From Saccharopolyspora elongata (lineage in GTDB: Bacteria; Actinomycetota; Actinomycetes; Mycobacteriales; Pseudonocardiaceae), in the NCBI RefSeq assembly GCF_004348985.1, contig NZ_SMKW01000061.1:1-58402 (forward strand): DNA of 58,402 nt. Direction: 5' to 3'. Below are positions 17,219 through 25,226 of this stretch, piece by piece. The notes below the pieces were generated by a model, which searched no databases, was not told the origin of the DNA, and saw nothing but the letters and a program-made list of their open reading frames with translations. Every line of letters begins with the position of its first letter. The stretch's first letter is position 1. The position numbers were made by a program, and so were the translations under genes.

Positions 17219-18430
17219 GTGCTCCCCGACAATGGGCAGATGCCGAACGCCCGCGACCTGCAGCCGCTTCCCGTGCCACCCGGATCCGGGGCGTTGGCCG
17301 TGCTACCTGCGCTGACGCGGGCACTGCACGGTGCCGGACCGGCGCTGCTCCCGGTCGCCGCGGGAGACGCGGCGGAGTCCCGCCGACTCGTCGCCGCCCT
17401 CGCCGACGGCACGCCGCTGACCGCCGCCGAGGACCACCCCGACGATCCGACGGCGCTGGTCATAGCCACCTCCGGCTCCACCGGCACCCCGAAGGGCGTG
17501 CTGCTCCCGGCGTCGGCGCTGCGCGCTTCCGCCGAAGCCACCCACCGCCGCCTCGGCGGCCCCGGCAACTGGCTGCTGGCGATGCCCGCTCACCACGTCG
17601 CCGGCATCCAGGTCCTGGTGCGGGCGCTGCTGGCGGGCACCAGCCCGCACGCCGTCGACACCTCTGCCGGGTTCCGCCCTGACGGGTTCGCGGCGGCTGC
17701 CCGGCACGTGCTCGCCGCAGATGGCCCGCACTACACGGCCCTGGTGCCAACGCAGTTGTCCCGGCTGCTCGACGCGGGTGGGGATGGCCTTGCCACGCTG
17801 CGCAAATTCGACGCGGTGCTGCTCGGCGGCGCCGCTACACCGCCGGCCTTGCTGCGCCGGGCCCAGGACTCCGGTGTGCAGGTCACCACGACGTACGGGA
17901 TGAGCGAGACCTCTGGCGGCTGCGTCTACGACGGACGACCGCTGGACGTCGCGAACGTCCACGTCGACGAGGCGACCGGCCCGATCCGGCTGGCCGGACC
18001 GATGCTGGCCAGGGGATATCGGCATCAGCCCGATGCGCCGGCGTTCGCCGACGGCTGGTTCCGCACCGGCGACCTGGGCCGGTGGCAGGACGACCGGCTG
18101 GAAATCCTGGGCCGCGCCGACGACATGATCATCAGCGGCGGGGTCAACGTGGCTCCGCTGCCGGTCGAACGGATCCTCACGGAACAGCCAGGAGTCCGCG
18201 AGGCGTGCGTGCTCGGCGTGCCCGACCAGGAATGGGGGCAGGCGGTGGTCGCCGCAGTCGTGCCCGCGGATCCGGCCGCCCCGCCGGCCGAGGACGCGCT
18301 CCGGGCCACGGTGCGCGAGCGGCTCGGCGCGGCAGCCTCGCCGAAGCGCATCGCCTTCCTCCCGGAGCTGCCGCTGCGCGGGCCTGGGAAGCCGGATCGG
18401 CGCGCGTTGGCGGCACTGCTCGTTTCCTGA
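17219..18430 (+). CDS. menE: o-succinylbenzoate-CoA ligase
   Basis: This 403-residue ANL-superfamily enzyme activates o-succinylbenzoate with ATP and CoA. The AMP-binding P-loop TSGSTGTPKGV is at residues 84-94, followed by TTYGMSETSGGCVYDG, the aspartate motif WFRTGDLGRW and the hinge and lysine region RADDMIISGGVNV ... GPGKPDRRAL. At about 400 residues it is the short actinobacterial MenE form with a reduced N-terminal domain. Start is GTG 17219 (with CGAGG nearby) or ATG 17240 (MPNARDLQPLPVP), which cannot be decided. It is followed 43-52 bases on by menA. Confidence 0.93.
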   Translation: MLPDNGQMPNARDLQPLPVPPGSGALAVLPALTRALHGAGPALLPVAAGDAAESRRLVAALADGTPLTAAEDHPDDPTALVIATSGSTGTPKGVLLPASALRASAEATHRRLGGPGNWLLAMPAHHVAGIQVLVRALLAGTSPHAVDTSAGFRPDGFAAAARHVLAADGPHYTALVPTQLSRLLDAGGDGLATLRKFDAVLLGGAATPPALLRRAQDSGVQVTTTYGMSETSGGCVYDGRPLDVANVHVDEATGPIRLAGPMLARGYRHQPDAPAFADGWFRTGDLGRWQDDRLEILGRADDMIISGGVNVAPLPVERILTEQPGVREACVLGVPDQEWGQAVVAAVVPADPAAPPAEDALRATVRERLGAAASPKRIAFLPELPLRGPGKPDRRALAALLVS

Positions 18431-18482
18431 ATCCGGGGAGGCTCTCGCCGACGGTCCTCGCGGGTGCGCGAAGATGACTCAC

Positions 18483-19355
18483 ATGGCGACTGTCGCTCAA
18501 TGGATCGAAGGCGCTCGCATCCGCACCTTCCCGAATGCGATCGCACCAGTGCTCGCCGGCACCGGCGCGGCGGCGGGGATCGACGGGTTCGACCCCGTGA
18601 CCGCGGTCCTGGCGCTGCTCGTCTCCATGCTGCTGATCATCGGGGTCAACTTCGCCAACGACTACTCCGACGGCATCCGCGGCACCGACGACGACCGGGT
18701 CGGCCCGTTCCGCCTGGTCGGTTCGGGTTCGGCGAGGCCGAGCGCGGTGCGCGCGGCGGCCTGGACCTGCTTCGGGCTCGCGGCCGTCGCCGGGCTCGGC
18801 GTTGTGATCCTAAGTGGACATTGGTGGCTGCTGGCCGTCGGCGCGCTCTGCATCGCCGGGGCCTGGTACTACACCGGCGGCAAACGCCCTTACGGCTACG
18901 CGGGTCTCGGCGAGCTCGCCGTGTTCGTCTTCTTCGGCCTGGTCGCGGTGCTGGGCACCATGTACGTGCAGGCCGACACGATCTCGGGCTCCGGCATCGG
19001 CGCCGCGGTGGGCATCGGATCGCTGTCCAGCGCGGTCCTGGTGGCCAACAACCTCCGCGACATCCCGTCCGACCGCGTCACCGGCAAGCGCACCCTCGCG
19101 GTGCTGCTCGGCGATCGCGACACCCGCACGCTCTACGTCGCGCTGACGCTCGTCCCGTTCCTGATCACGGTCCTGATCGGGCTGCGGAACTCCTGGGCGT
19201 TGCTCGGTTTCCTCGCCTTGCCGCTGCTCATCGTGCCGTTGCGCGCCGTGGCAGGCGGGTCCCAGGGCCGCGCCCTGATCCCAGCGCTGCGCGACACGGG
19301 CTTCGCCATGCTGGCGTGGGCGATCCTCACAGGCGTCGCCGTCGCGATCGGTTGA
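18483..19355 (+). CDS. menA: 1,4-dihydroxy-2-naphthoate polyprenyltransferase
   Basis: This 290-residue membrane enzyme of the UbiA family attaches the polyprenyl chain to dihydroxynaphthoate. The first aspartate-rich motif NFANDYSDGIRGTDDDR (56-72) and the second one around NNLRDIPSDRVTGKRTLAV are intact, and eight to nine hydrophobic segments are visible. The start is ATG 18483 (MATVAQWIEGARIRTFPN), where homologs begin; ATG 18474 in frame is an alternative. Its product is the substrate of MenG, encoded at 4518-5207. Confidence 0.94.
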   Translation: MATVAQWIEGARIRTFPNAIAPVLAGTGAAAGIDGFDPVTAVLALLVSMLLIIGVNFANDYSDGIRGTDDDRVGPFRLVGSGSARPSAVRAAAWTCFGLAAVAGLGVVILSGHWWLLAVGALCIAGAWYYTGGKRPYGYAGLGELAVFVFFGLVAVLGTMYVQADTISGSGIGAAVGIGSLSSAVLVANNLRDIPSDRVTGKRTLAVLLGDRDTRTLYVALTLVPFLITVLIGLRNSWALLGFLALPLLIVPLRAVAGGSQGRALIPALRDTGFAMLAWAILTGVAVAIG

Positions 19356-19404
19356 CGCGGATGGTCGCTCGGGAACTCGTTCCCGCACCGGCTGATGTGG
19401 CACG

Positions 19405-19446
19405 AACGGCCTGTTCGCCTCGATAGACGAGGTGGACAGGCCGTTT
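19405..19446. terminator. bidirectional terminator hairpin, menA/lipoprotein
   Basis: An inverted repeat AACGGCCTGT ... ACAGGCCGTT, extended inward by CGCCTCG/CGAGGTG, lies between the convergent menA and lipoprotein genes. The long stem in a convergent gap supports a terminator acting in both directions. Confidence 0.75.
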
Positions 19447-19482
19447 GCTTCAACCGCACCGGCTAGAGGCTCAGGGAGCCGG

Positions 19483-20055
19483 TCACACCACGACGGCCGT
19501 GAGCACGTACTCCGCGACGAGTTCGGCCTTCTCGCACTGAGCGGTGCTCGCTTCGCCGGCCGTCACCGAGACCTGCAGCGTCGCGCCCGCCACACCGGCG
19601 AACACGGTGCAGTCGCTCGCGCGCATCGTCCGGGTACCGCGAACGGAACCCAGCTGGACCTCTTCGCGGCCGAGCGTCGCGAAGCCCTCCGGTTGGGCTC
19701 CGATCAGCACGGAACGGCCGCCCGAACTGGCCTGGAAGGTGCAGCCGCGCACGGGCGGATCGAATCCGATCTCCCGGAACTCCCCGCGTTCCACCGGAAA
19801 CGCCAGGGCGCTCAACTCCTCCCGCTCGACCAGGCCGCAGAGTTGGTCGGCAGGCAGATCGGCGAGCCGTTTCTGCTGTTCCGGCGGCACTTTCCGGGTG
19901 ATCGACGGGCTCGCGGATTCCGTCGCGGACTCCTCGGCCGAAGTGGTCGGCGTCGGCGGTGCGGAGGCCAGCGATGCCTGCTCTCCCGACGTGCAACCGG
20001 CCACCACGCCGAGCAACGCGACCGCGGACAGCCAACCCCAACGCCTCACCGACAC
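19483..20055 (-). CDS. DUF3558-type lipoprotein
   Basis: This 190-residue protein has a lipoprotein signal (WLSAVALLGVVAGC, lipidated Cys21), a Ser/Thr/Pro-rich linker (about 22-60) and a globular domain with LADLPADQLCGLVEREEL and a conserved-looking FDPPVRGCTFQASS. That matches the DUF3558 family of actinobacterial lipoproteins. It should be anchored to the outer face of the membrane; the two later cysteines of the globular domain could form a disulfide. Function unknown. It lies 28 bases downstream of the cysteine-desulfhydrase-like gene on the same strand. Confidence 0.75.
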   Translation of the reverse strand: MSVRRWGWLSAVALLGVVAGCTSGEQASLASAPPTPTTSAEESATESASPSITRKVPPEQQKRLADLPADQLCGLVEREELSALAFPVERGEFREIGFDPPVRGCTFQASSGGRSVLIGAQPEGFATLGREEVQLGSVRGTRTMRASDCTVFAGVAGATLQVSVTAGEASTAQCEKAELVAEYVLTAVVV

Positions 20056-20083
20056 ACCAACCTTCCTGCGCGGGCTCCCGCGT

Positions 20084-21187
20084 TCAGTCTGCCCGGAACT
20101 CGCCGGTGGCGTGGAAGCGGTCCAGCGCCGCGGTCGGCGCGGCCAGGTCCAGGCCGCGCTCGGCGACCCAGGCGTCGTCGTAGTAGGTGTGCGTGTAGCG
20201 CTCGCCGCCGTCGCAGAGCAGCGTCACGATGCTGCCGCTGCGACCCTGCTGGAGCAGCTCCGAAACCAGGACGAAGACGCCCCACAGGTTGGTTCCGGTG
20301 GAGCCGCCCACGCGCCGCCCCAGCGCCTTCTCGACCCAGCGGATCGTGGCGATCGACGCCGCGTCCGGCACCTTGATCATCCGGTCGATCGCCTGGCCGA
20401 CGAACGAGGGCTCCACCCGCGGCCGCCCGATGCCTTCGATCAGCGAACCGGAGTCGCTGGTGCGGTTCGGGTCGCCGTCCCGCCAGGCGTCGAAGAACAC
20501 GGAGTTCCCCGGATCCACGACGGCCAGCCTCGTGTTGTGCCGGCGGAAGCGCAGGTAGCGCCCGATCGTCGCGCTGGTGCCGCCGGTGCCCGCACCGACC
20601 ACCACCCACGCCGGCTCGGCGTGCGGTTCGAGCGCGAGCTGCTCGAAGATCGATTCGGCGATGTTGTTGTTGCCGCGCCAGTCGGTGGCCCGCTCGGCGT
20701 GCGTGAACTGGTCCATGAAGTGGCCGTCGAGCTCGGCGGCCAGCCGGCGGGACTCGTCGTAGATCGCGCCTGGCTCGTCCACGAAGTGGCAGCGGCCGCC
20801 GTGCCACTCGATGAGCGACACCTTCTCGCGGCTGGTGGACCTGGGCATCACCGCGATGAACGGCAGCCCGAGCAGGCGCGCGAAGTAGGCCTCGGACACC
20901 GCCGTGGATCCCGACGAAGCCTCGATCACCGGTGTGTTCTCGGTCACCCAGCCGTTGCAGATCGCGTACAGGAACAGCGATCGGGCCAGCCGGTGCTTGA
21001 GCGAACCAGTCGGATGTGTTGACTCGTCCTTGAGGTAAAGATCGATGCCCCACTCCGCGGGCAGCGGATAGCGCAGCAGGTGGGTGTCCGCGCTGCGGTT
21101 CGCGTCGGCCTCGATGATCCGCACGGCTTCGCTGGTCCAGCCGCGGGTTCGGGCGCAGGAGCGGTCGATGTCGTAGTTGTCGATCAC
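20084..21187 (-). CDS. cds1: PLP-dependent cysteine desulfhydrase/cysteine-synthase-like enzyme
   Basis: This 367-residue fold-type II PLP enzyme carries its likely PLP lysine in THPTGSLKHRLARS (K64), the substrate loop EASSGSTAVSEAYFARLLG and the phosphate cradle VVGAGTGGTSATIGRYLR. It is longer than ordinary CysK/CysM and resembles M. tuberculosis Cds1 (Rv3684), which releases H2S from cysteine; the symbol is given on that likeness. Its ATG overlaps the stop of the upstream DUF4229 gene (ATGA). A cysteine synthase role remains possible. Confidence 0.75.
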   Translation of the reverse strand: MIDNYDIDRSCARTRGWTSEAVRIIEADANRSADTHLLRYPLPAEWGIDLYLKDESTHPTGSLKHRLARSLFLYAICNGWVTENTPVIEASSGSTAVSEAYFARLLGLPFIAVMPRSTSREKVSLIEWHGGRCHFVDEPGAIYDESRRLAAELDGHFMDQFTHAERATDWRGNNNIAESIFEQLALEPHAEPAWVVVGAGTGGTSATIGRYLRFRRHNTRLAVVDPGNSVFFDAWRDGDPNRTSDSGSLIEGIGRPRVEPSFVGQAIDRMIKVPDAASIATIRWVEKALGRRVGGSTGTNLWGVFVLVSELLQQGRSGSIVTLLCDGGERYTHTYYDDAWVAERGLDLAAPTAALDRFHATGEFRAD

Positions 21188-21486
21188 TGCACGTCCGCGG
21201 TTCGCTCGCCGCGCAGCTGGGCACGCAGTTCGGCGCGGCGCGCCCCGCGTTCGGCCATCCCGGCGGCGACCTTGCGACGCAGGCCACCGAAGACGAGCAG
21301 CGACAACGGCATCGCCACCACGACGGCCACCGCGAGCGCGACCAGCATCGGAACGTGCACCAGGACCAGCAGCGCAGTGACTGCGGCCACCAGTCCCAGC
21401 CTGGCAAGGGTGTAGAGCGTGATGTCGCGCGTGAGGTTCGGCTGCGCGCCCTGGTCCGAGGTTGGGGCTTTCTGCTGTTCCTGCAC
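21184..21486 (-). CDS. DUF4229 small membrane protein
   Basis: This 100-residue protein has two hydrophobic segments (YTLARLGLVAAVTALLVLV and PMLVALAVAVVVAMPLSLLV) and a basic C-terminal tail (RRKVAAGMAERGARRAELRA), the pattern of DUF4229. The GTG at 21486 gives the usual family length; the frame is open further upstream without support. It overlaps the next gene by four bases, so the two are probably co-translated. Function unknown. Confidence 0.75.
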   Translation of the reverse strand: MQEQQKAPTSDQGAQPNLTRDITLYTLARLGLVAAVTALLVLVHVPMLVALAVAVVVAMPLSLLVFGGLRRKVAAGMAERGARRAELRAQLRGERTADVQ

Positions 21487-21682
21487 GTCATCCAGGGTAG
21501 AGCAAGACGAGCCGTGCCCGGCCGGGCACCTTCCGGCCGAGCCGCCACGGACGCCCGAAGCGCCGTTTTCGTCCCTTACCTTCCCTTTACCTAAACCCAA
21601 ATGTTCGAGTACCTGGCCATCGAGGTGCCAGGATGCGACCGGAATGCCCGAAAACCCACTACTCGCAACGTGGAGGTCACCT

Positions 21683-21907
21683 GTGACCGCGTCGACCCAG
21701 CAGCCTCGCCAGAACGGTCAGGAGCAGCTCCTCACCCCCGGTGAGGTCGCTGCGCTCTTCCGGGTCGATCCCAAGACCGTGACCCGGTGGGCGACCGCCG
21801 GCCGGATCGGTTCCATCCGCACCCCCGGCGGCCACCGCCGCTTCCGGGAGTCCGAGGTCCGCACCCTGCTGGCCGAGCTGACCAACGACGTCAACCGGTC
21901 GGTCTGA
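21683..21907 (+). CDS. bldC: BldC-family MerR-like DNA-binding protein
   Basis: This 74-residue protein consists of one winged helix-turn-helix: LLTPGEVAALFRVDPKTVTR, then WATAGRIGSIRTPGGHRRFR and a short tail. The match to Streptomyces BldC, a developmental regulator that coats direct repeats, is nearly residue for residue across the DNA-binding part. The GTG at 21683 follows CGTGGAGGTCACCT, a strong ribosome binding site. It has no dimerisation or effector domain. In sporulating actinomycetes BldC delays entry into sporulation; the same role here is an inference. Confidence 0.93.
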   Translation: MTASTQQPRQNGQEQLLTPGEVAALFRVDPKTVTRWATAGRIGSIRTPGGHRRFRESEVRTLLAELTNDVNRSV

Positions 21908-22000
21908 GCGGCGATCGGTGCGCCGAGCCGACGCCTCGGCCGTCGGCCAGCGCCCCGCCACCGAGGACCTGAAGATCGCCGGCGGTCCCAGCGACCGCCG

Positions 22001-22042
22001 ATCCAGGTGGCGCCTCGCCCCTCAGCGAGGCGCCACCTGGAT
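22001..22042 (+). terminator. strong hairpin after bldC
   Basis: Two perfect 17-base arms, ATCCAGGTGGCGCCTCG and its complement, are separated by an eight-base loop, 93 bases after the bldC stop. No U-tract follows, as is common in actinomycetes. It is almost certainly a transcription terminator. Confidence 0.85.
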
Positions 22043-22127
22043 CCGTCTGCGATGACACCACCTGCGACGACGACAACCACGCCCGGGATTGGCTAATCTC
22101 GAGGCGGAACAGTTGGAGGTGGCCACG

Positions 22128-22319
22128 ATGATCTACGTTCTGGCAGCGATCGGTGCGCTCACCATCGCCGTGCTGATGTGGAAGGCCTTCGGCCCCCAGG
22201 CGACCGGGGAGGCCCGACGGCGCCCCCGGCAGGCGCCGATCGCACCGGACGACGATCCCGACTTCCTGCGCCGGATCAGCGAGCAGCAGCGCAAGCAGCG
22301 CCGCAGCGAAGAGGACTGA
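22128..22319 (+). CDS. small single-TM membrane protein
   Basis: This 63-residue protein begins MIYVLAAIGALTIAVLMWKA, a single membrane anchor, followed by a charged cytoplasmic tail (RRRPRQAPIAPDDDPDFLRR and a Gln/Arg/Glu-rich end). The ATG is preceded by GGAGGTGGCCACG. No family is recognised. It lies alone between the bldC terminator and a bidirectional terminator shared with the MinD-like gene. The size, ribosome binding site and codon use support a real gene. Confidence 0.7.
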   Translation: MIYVLAAIGALTIAVLMWKAFGPQATGEARRRPRQAPIAPDDDPDFLRRISEQQRKQRRSEED

Positions 22320-22326
22320 GCACGGC

Positions 22327-22356
22327 GTCGGGGCGGGCGGCGGCGCCCACCCCGAC
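22327..22356. terminator. bidirectional terminator hairpin
   Basis: GTCGGGGCGGGC and GCCCACCCCGAC pair with one mismatch in the 43-base gap between the convergent small membrane protein and MinD-like genes. Confidence 0.65.
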
Positions 22357-22362
22357 CGGCCG

Positions 22363-23991
22363 TCAGCCCCGGTTGCGGCCGGAAGCCTGCGGGAAGTCGT
22401 CGGCCACGATCGCGGCCAGCTCCAGCAGCGCCATCCGGGTGGGCATCTCGAGCTGGTCCAGCTCCACCTCCGCACCCTCTTCCAGGTGCGGATCGAACGG
22501 GATCTTCGAAACCGCGCGGCAGCGCGACCCGAAGTGTGCGGCCAGCTTGTCCACGTCGACCTTGCCGGACCCCGGGCGAACCGAGTTGATCACGGCGACG
22601 GACCGGGCAACCAGATCGCCGTACCCGTGCGCGTCCAGCCAATCCAATGTGGCCGAGGCGCTGCGCGCCCCGTCGATCGAGCTGGACGACACGATGACCA
22701 GCGAGTCGGCCATGTCCAGCACGCCCTTCATCGCGGAGTGCATCAGGCCGGTGCCGCAGTCGGTCAGCACCACGTTGTAGAAGTGCTCCAGCAGCGTGAC
22801 GGTGCGCCGGTAGTCGTCCTCGCTGAACGCCTCGGAAACGGCTGGATCCTGTTCGCTGGCGAGGATTTCCAGCCGGCTCGGCCCCTGCGAGGTGTACGAG
22901 CGGACGTCGCTGTACTTGCGGATCCGGTGCGCGTCCCGGAGCAGGTGCCGCACGGTCGCGGTGGTCTCCAGCGGGATCTTCTGGCTCAGCGTGCCGCGGT
23001 CCGGGTTCGCGTCGACGGCGATCACCCGGTCGCCACGCAGCGAGGAGAAGGTGGAGCCGAGCGTGGCGGTGGTGGTGGTCTTGCCCACGCCGCCCTTGAG
23101 GCTCAGCATCGCGATCTTGTAGCAGCCCTGCAGCGGCTGGTTGATCCGGGCGATCAGCTCGCGCCGCCGCCGGTCGGCCGGGCCCTCGCCGAAGTTCACG
23201 GTCTTGCCGCTGGCCAGGTAGACGGCCTTGCGCCAACCCGACTGGGGTGACCGTTTGGTCGGCCGGAGCAGCTGAGCGGACGAGAGGTCCTGGCCGAACG
23301 GCTGATCCCCGCCGCCCGCGGGCTGGGCAGCCTGGGGGTATGACGAATACGACTGCTGCGGGCCCGGTTGCGGCCCGCCTTGCTGGTTCTGCTGCGGGTA
23401 AGGTCCGGACGGTCCACCGGACACCTGCTGGTACGGCCCGGACGGTCCACCGGACACTGGCGGATACGGGCCGGATGCTCCACCGGACACTGGCGGATAC
23501 GGGCCGGACGCTCCACCCGAAACCGGCGGGAAGGGTCCGGAAGGTCCGCCGGAAACCGGGTAGGGACCCGACTGCCCTCCTGGCACCTGGTGCGGGCCCG
23601 AGGCGTTCGGCTGGTGGTGCGGACCGGAAACCGTCGGGTCGCCGTACTGCGGGCCCGCCGGGAACTGCTGCGGGCCGGACTGGCTCGGGTCGGCGTACTG
23701 CGGCTGCGCTGCGGCGCCGCCCGGCGCACCGCCCGGGTAGTACGGCTGCGGGGCGTCCCCGACCGAGTACTGGCGGGGTTGCTCGGCCTGCGACGGATCG
23801 ACGTACGACGGCGTCGGGTGTTCGGCGGGATGCGGTTGTCCCGGCGAGGTCTCCGGGTCGGCGTACTGCCCCTCCGGCGCCGCTCCGTTCCCGCTGCCCG
23901 TGGATTGCGGCTCGGCGATCGCACCGTCGGCCTGCGTCGCGGCGGTGCCCGTCTCGCGCCGCGCTTCGGGCTCTTCGTACTGTCCGGTCAC
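22363..23991 (-). CDS. MinD/ParA-like ATPase with repetitive Pro/Gly-rich N-terminus
   Basis: This 542-residue protein has two parts. Residues 1 to about 255 are low-complexity, rich in Pro, Gly, Ser, Gln and Tyr, with roughly five tandem copies of an 11-residue unit like SGPYPPVSGGA (DNA about 23405-23570). Residues about 290-542 are a P-loop ATPase of the SIMIBI class with deviant Walker A KGGVGKTTTT (from K299) and Walker A' VIAVDANPD. The layout recalls EspI of mycobacterial ESX-1 and related actinobacterial ATPases. The GTG at 23991 follows GGAGGGACGGCAACG. No secretion genes lie nearby; the partner is unknown. Confidence 0.82.
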   Translation of the reverse strand: MTGQYEEPEARRETGTAATQADGAIAEPQSTGSGNGAAPEGQYADPETSPGQPHPAEHPTPSYVDPSQAEQPRQYSVGDAPQPYYPGGAPGGAAAQPQYADPSQSGPQQFPAGPQYGDPTVSGPHHQPNASGPHQVPGGQSGPYPVSGGPSGPFPPVSGGASGPYPPVSGGASGPYPPVSGGPSGPYQQVSGGPSGPYPQQNQQGGPQPGPQQSYSSYPQAAQPAGGGDQPFGQDLSSAQLLRPTKRSPQSGWRKAVYLASGKTVNFGEGPADRRRRELIARINQPLQGCYKIAMLSLKGGVGKTTTTATLGSTFSSLRGDRVIAVDANPDRGTLSQKIPLETTATVRHLLRDAHRIRKYSDVRSYTSQGPSRLEILASEQDPAVSEAFSEDDYRRTVTLLEHFYNVVLTDCGTGLMHSAMKGVLDMADSLVIVSSSSIDGARSASATLDWLDAHGYGDLVARSVAVINSVRPGSGKVDVDKLAAHFGSRCRAVSKIPFDPHLEEGAEVELDQLEMPTRMALLELAAIVADDFPQASGRNRG

Positions 23992-24122
23992 CGTTGCCGT
24001 CCCTCCAACAATCGAGTCGCGCCCTGCCGGACCGAATCGAGATCTCCCCGTCTCCGCAAGGCACGGTAGTCCCAGATATACCCACAAGTCACCGGGGGTG
24101 GCCGGTCGGCTCCGCAAACGAT

Positions 24123-24163
24123 CACCGCCCGCCGAACCTGGCTTGTGCAGGTGGCGGGCGGTG
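24123..24163 (-). terminator. hairpin after ccsB
   Basis: Perfect 11-base arms CACCGCCCGCC and GGCGGGCGGTG with a 19-base loop lie just downstream of the ccsB stop and before the MinD-like gene. It probably ends the cytochrome c maturation operon. Confidence 0.65.
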
Positions 24164-24227
24164 TTCCGGGAATTGCGGTCGCAGCGGCCGGTTTTCGTCC
24201 TCGCCCCGGTCGGGGCGGATCACCGGC

Positions 24228-25226
24228 TCACAGTCCAGCGTACGAGTGAAGCCCCGCGACGACGATGTTGATGAAGAACAGGTTGAAGATCATGACGGCC
24301 AGACCCAGGATGTTGATCCACGCCGACCGGACGCCCCGCCAACCGGCCGTGGCCCGGGCGTGCAGGTACGCGGCGTAGACGACCCACGCGATGAACGAGC
24401 AGGTCTCCTTCGGGTCCCAGCCCCAGAACCGACCCCAGGCGGCCTCGGCCCAGATCGCGCCCGCGACGATCGCGAACGTCCAGACCGGGAAGATGATCAC
24501 CGTGGCGCGGTAGGCCATCCGGTCCAGCGCCTGGCTGGTCGGCAGCCGGGGGCCGAACTTGGCCAGCTTCAGCGGGTTGTTCTCGTACCGGGACCGCAGC
24601 AGGTAGAGGACGCTGGCCACGCCGGCGAAGAGCAGCACGCCGCTGGAGACGATCGCCGCCGCGACGTGGATCACGATCCAGTACGACTGCAGCGACGGCT
24701 GCAGCGGCGCGGCCTGGGCGTAGAGCACGGTGCCGGACAGGAACAGCAGCAGGATGACCGGCAGCATCAGGAAACCGCCGAGCCCGCGCAGCTGCGTCGG
24801 GGTCGCTTCGCGCCGCTCCGCGCGCATCTGCCGGAACAGCACGATGACCCAGGCGACCACCGCCGCCAGGCAGATCGCCGAGCCGAACTCGTACATGTTG
24901 CCCCACGGCACCCGGCCGGTGGCGAAACCGCGAAGCAGGAGGGAGGCCGCGTGGACCAACGCGCCGAGCACGGTCATGGCGACGGCCATGCCGCCGAGCC
25001 GCTCGCTCAACGGGCGCTTCGCCGGGGTCTCCACGTGCCCGATCGTCGGCGTCGCGGCGGCCCCGCCACCGGCGTTGACCAGGGCCGGCTCCTTCTTGCG
25101 GGCGCCCGCCCCGGTCCTGCCGTAGGCGAACTCCGCGAAGTACAGCAGCATCGCGGCGATGTAGACGACCACGGATGTGGCGTACGCCATGTCGCTGTAG
25201 GTCGACAGCGTCTGATTGACCGGCAT
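24228..25226 (-). CDS. ccsB: System II cytochrome c synthase subunit CcsB/CcsA-type
   Basis: This 332-residue polytopic membrane protein of the heme-handling family carries the tryptophan-rich WGRFWGWDPKETCSFIAW loop that presents heme on the outside. With ResB it delivers heme to apocytochrome c. It has about eight hydrophobic segments. The ATG at 25226 follows GGAAGAGCTG and overlaps the resB stop (TGATG), so the two subunits are co-translated. The frame extending further upstream is the shadow of resB. Confidence 0.93.
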   Translation of the reverse strand: MPVNQTLSTYSDMAYATSVVVYIAAMLLYFAEFAYGRTGAGARKKEPALVNAGGGAAATPTIGHVETPAKRPLSERLGGMAVAMTVLGALVHAASLLLRGFATGRVPWGNMYEFGSAICLAAVVAWVIVLFRQMRAERREATPTQLRGLGGFLMLPVILLLFLSGTVLYAQAAPLQPSLQSYWIVIHVAAAIVSSGVLLFAGVASVLYLLRSRYENNPLKLAKFGPRLPTSQALDRMAYRATVIIFPVWTFAIVAGAIWAEAAWGRFWGWDPKETCSFIAWVVYAAYLHARATAGWRGVRSAWINILGLAVMIFNLFFINIVVAGLHSYAGL

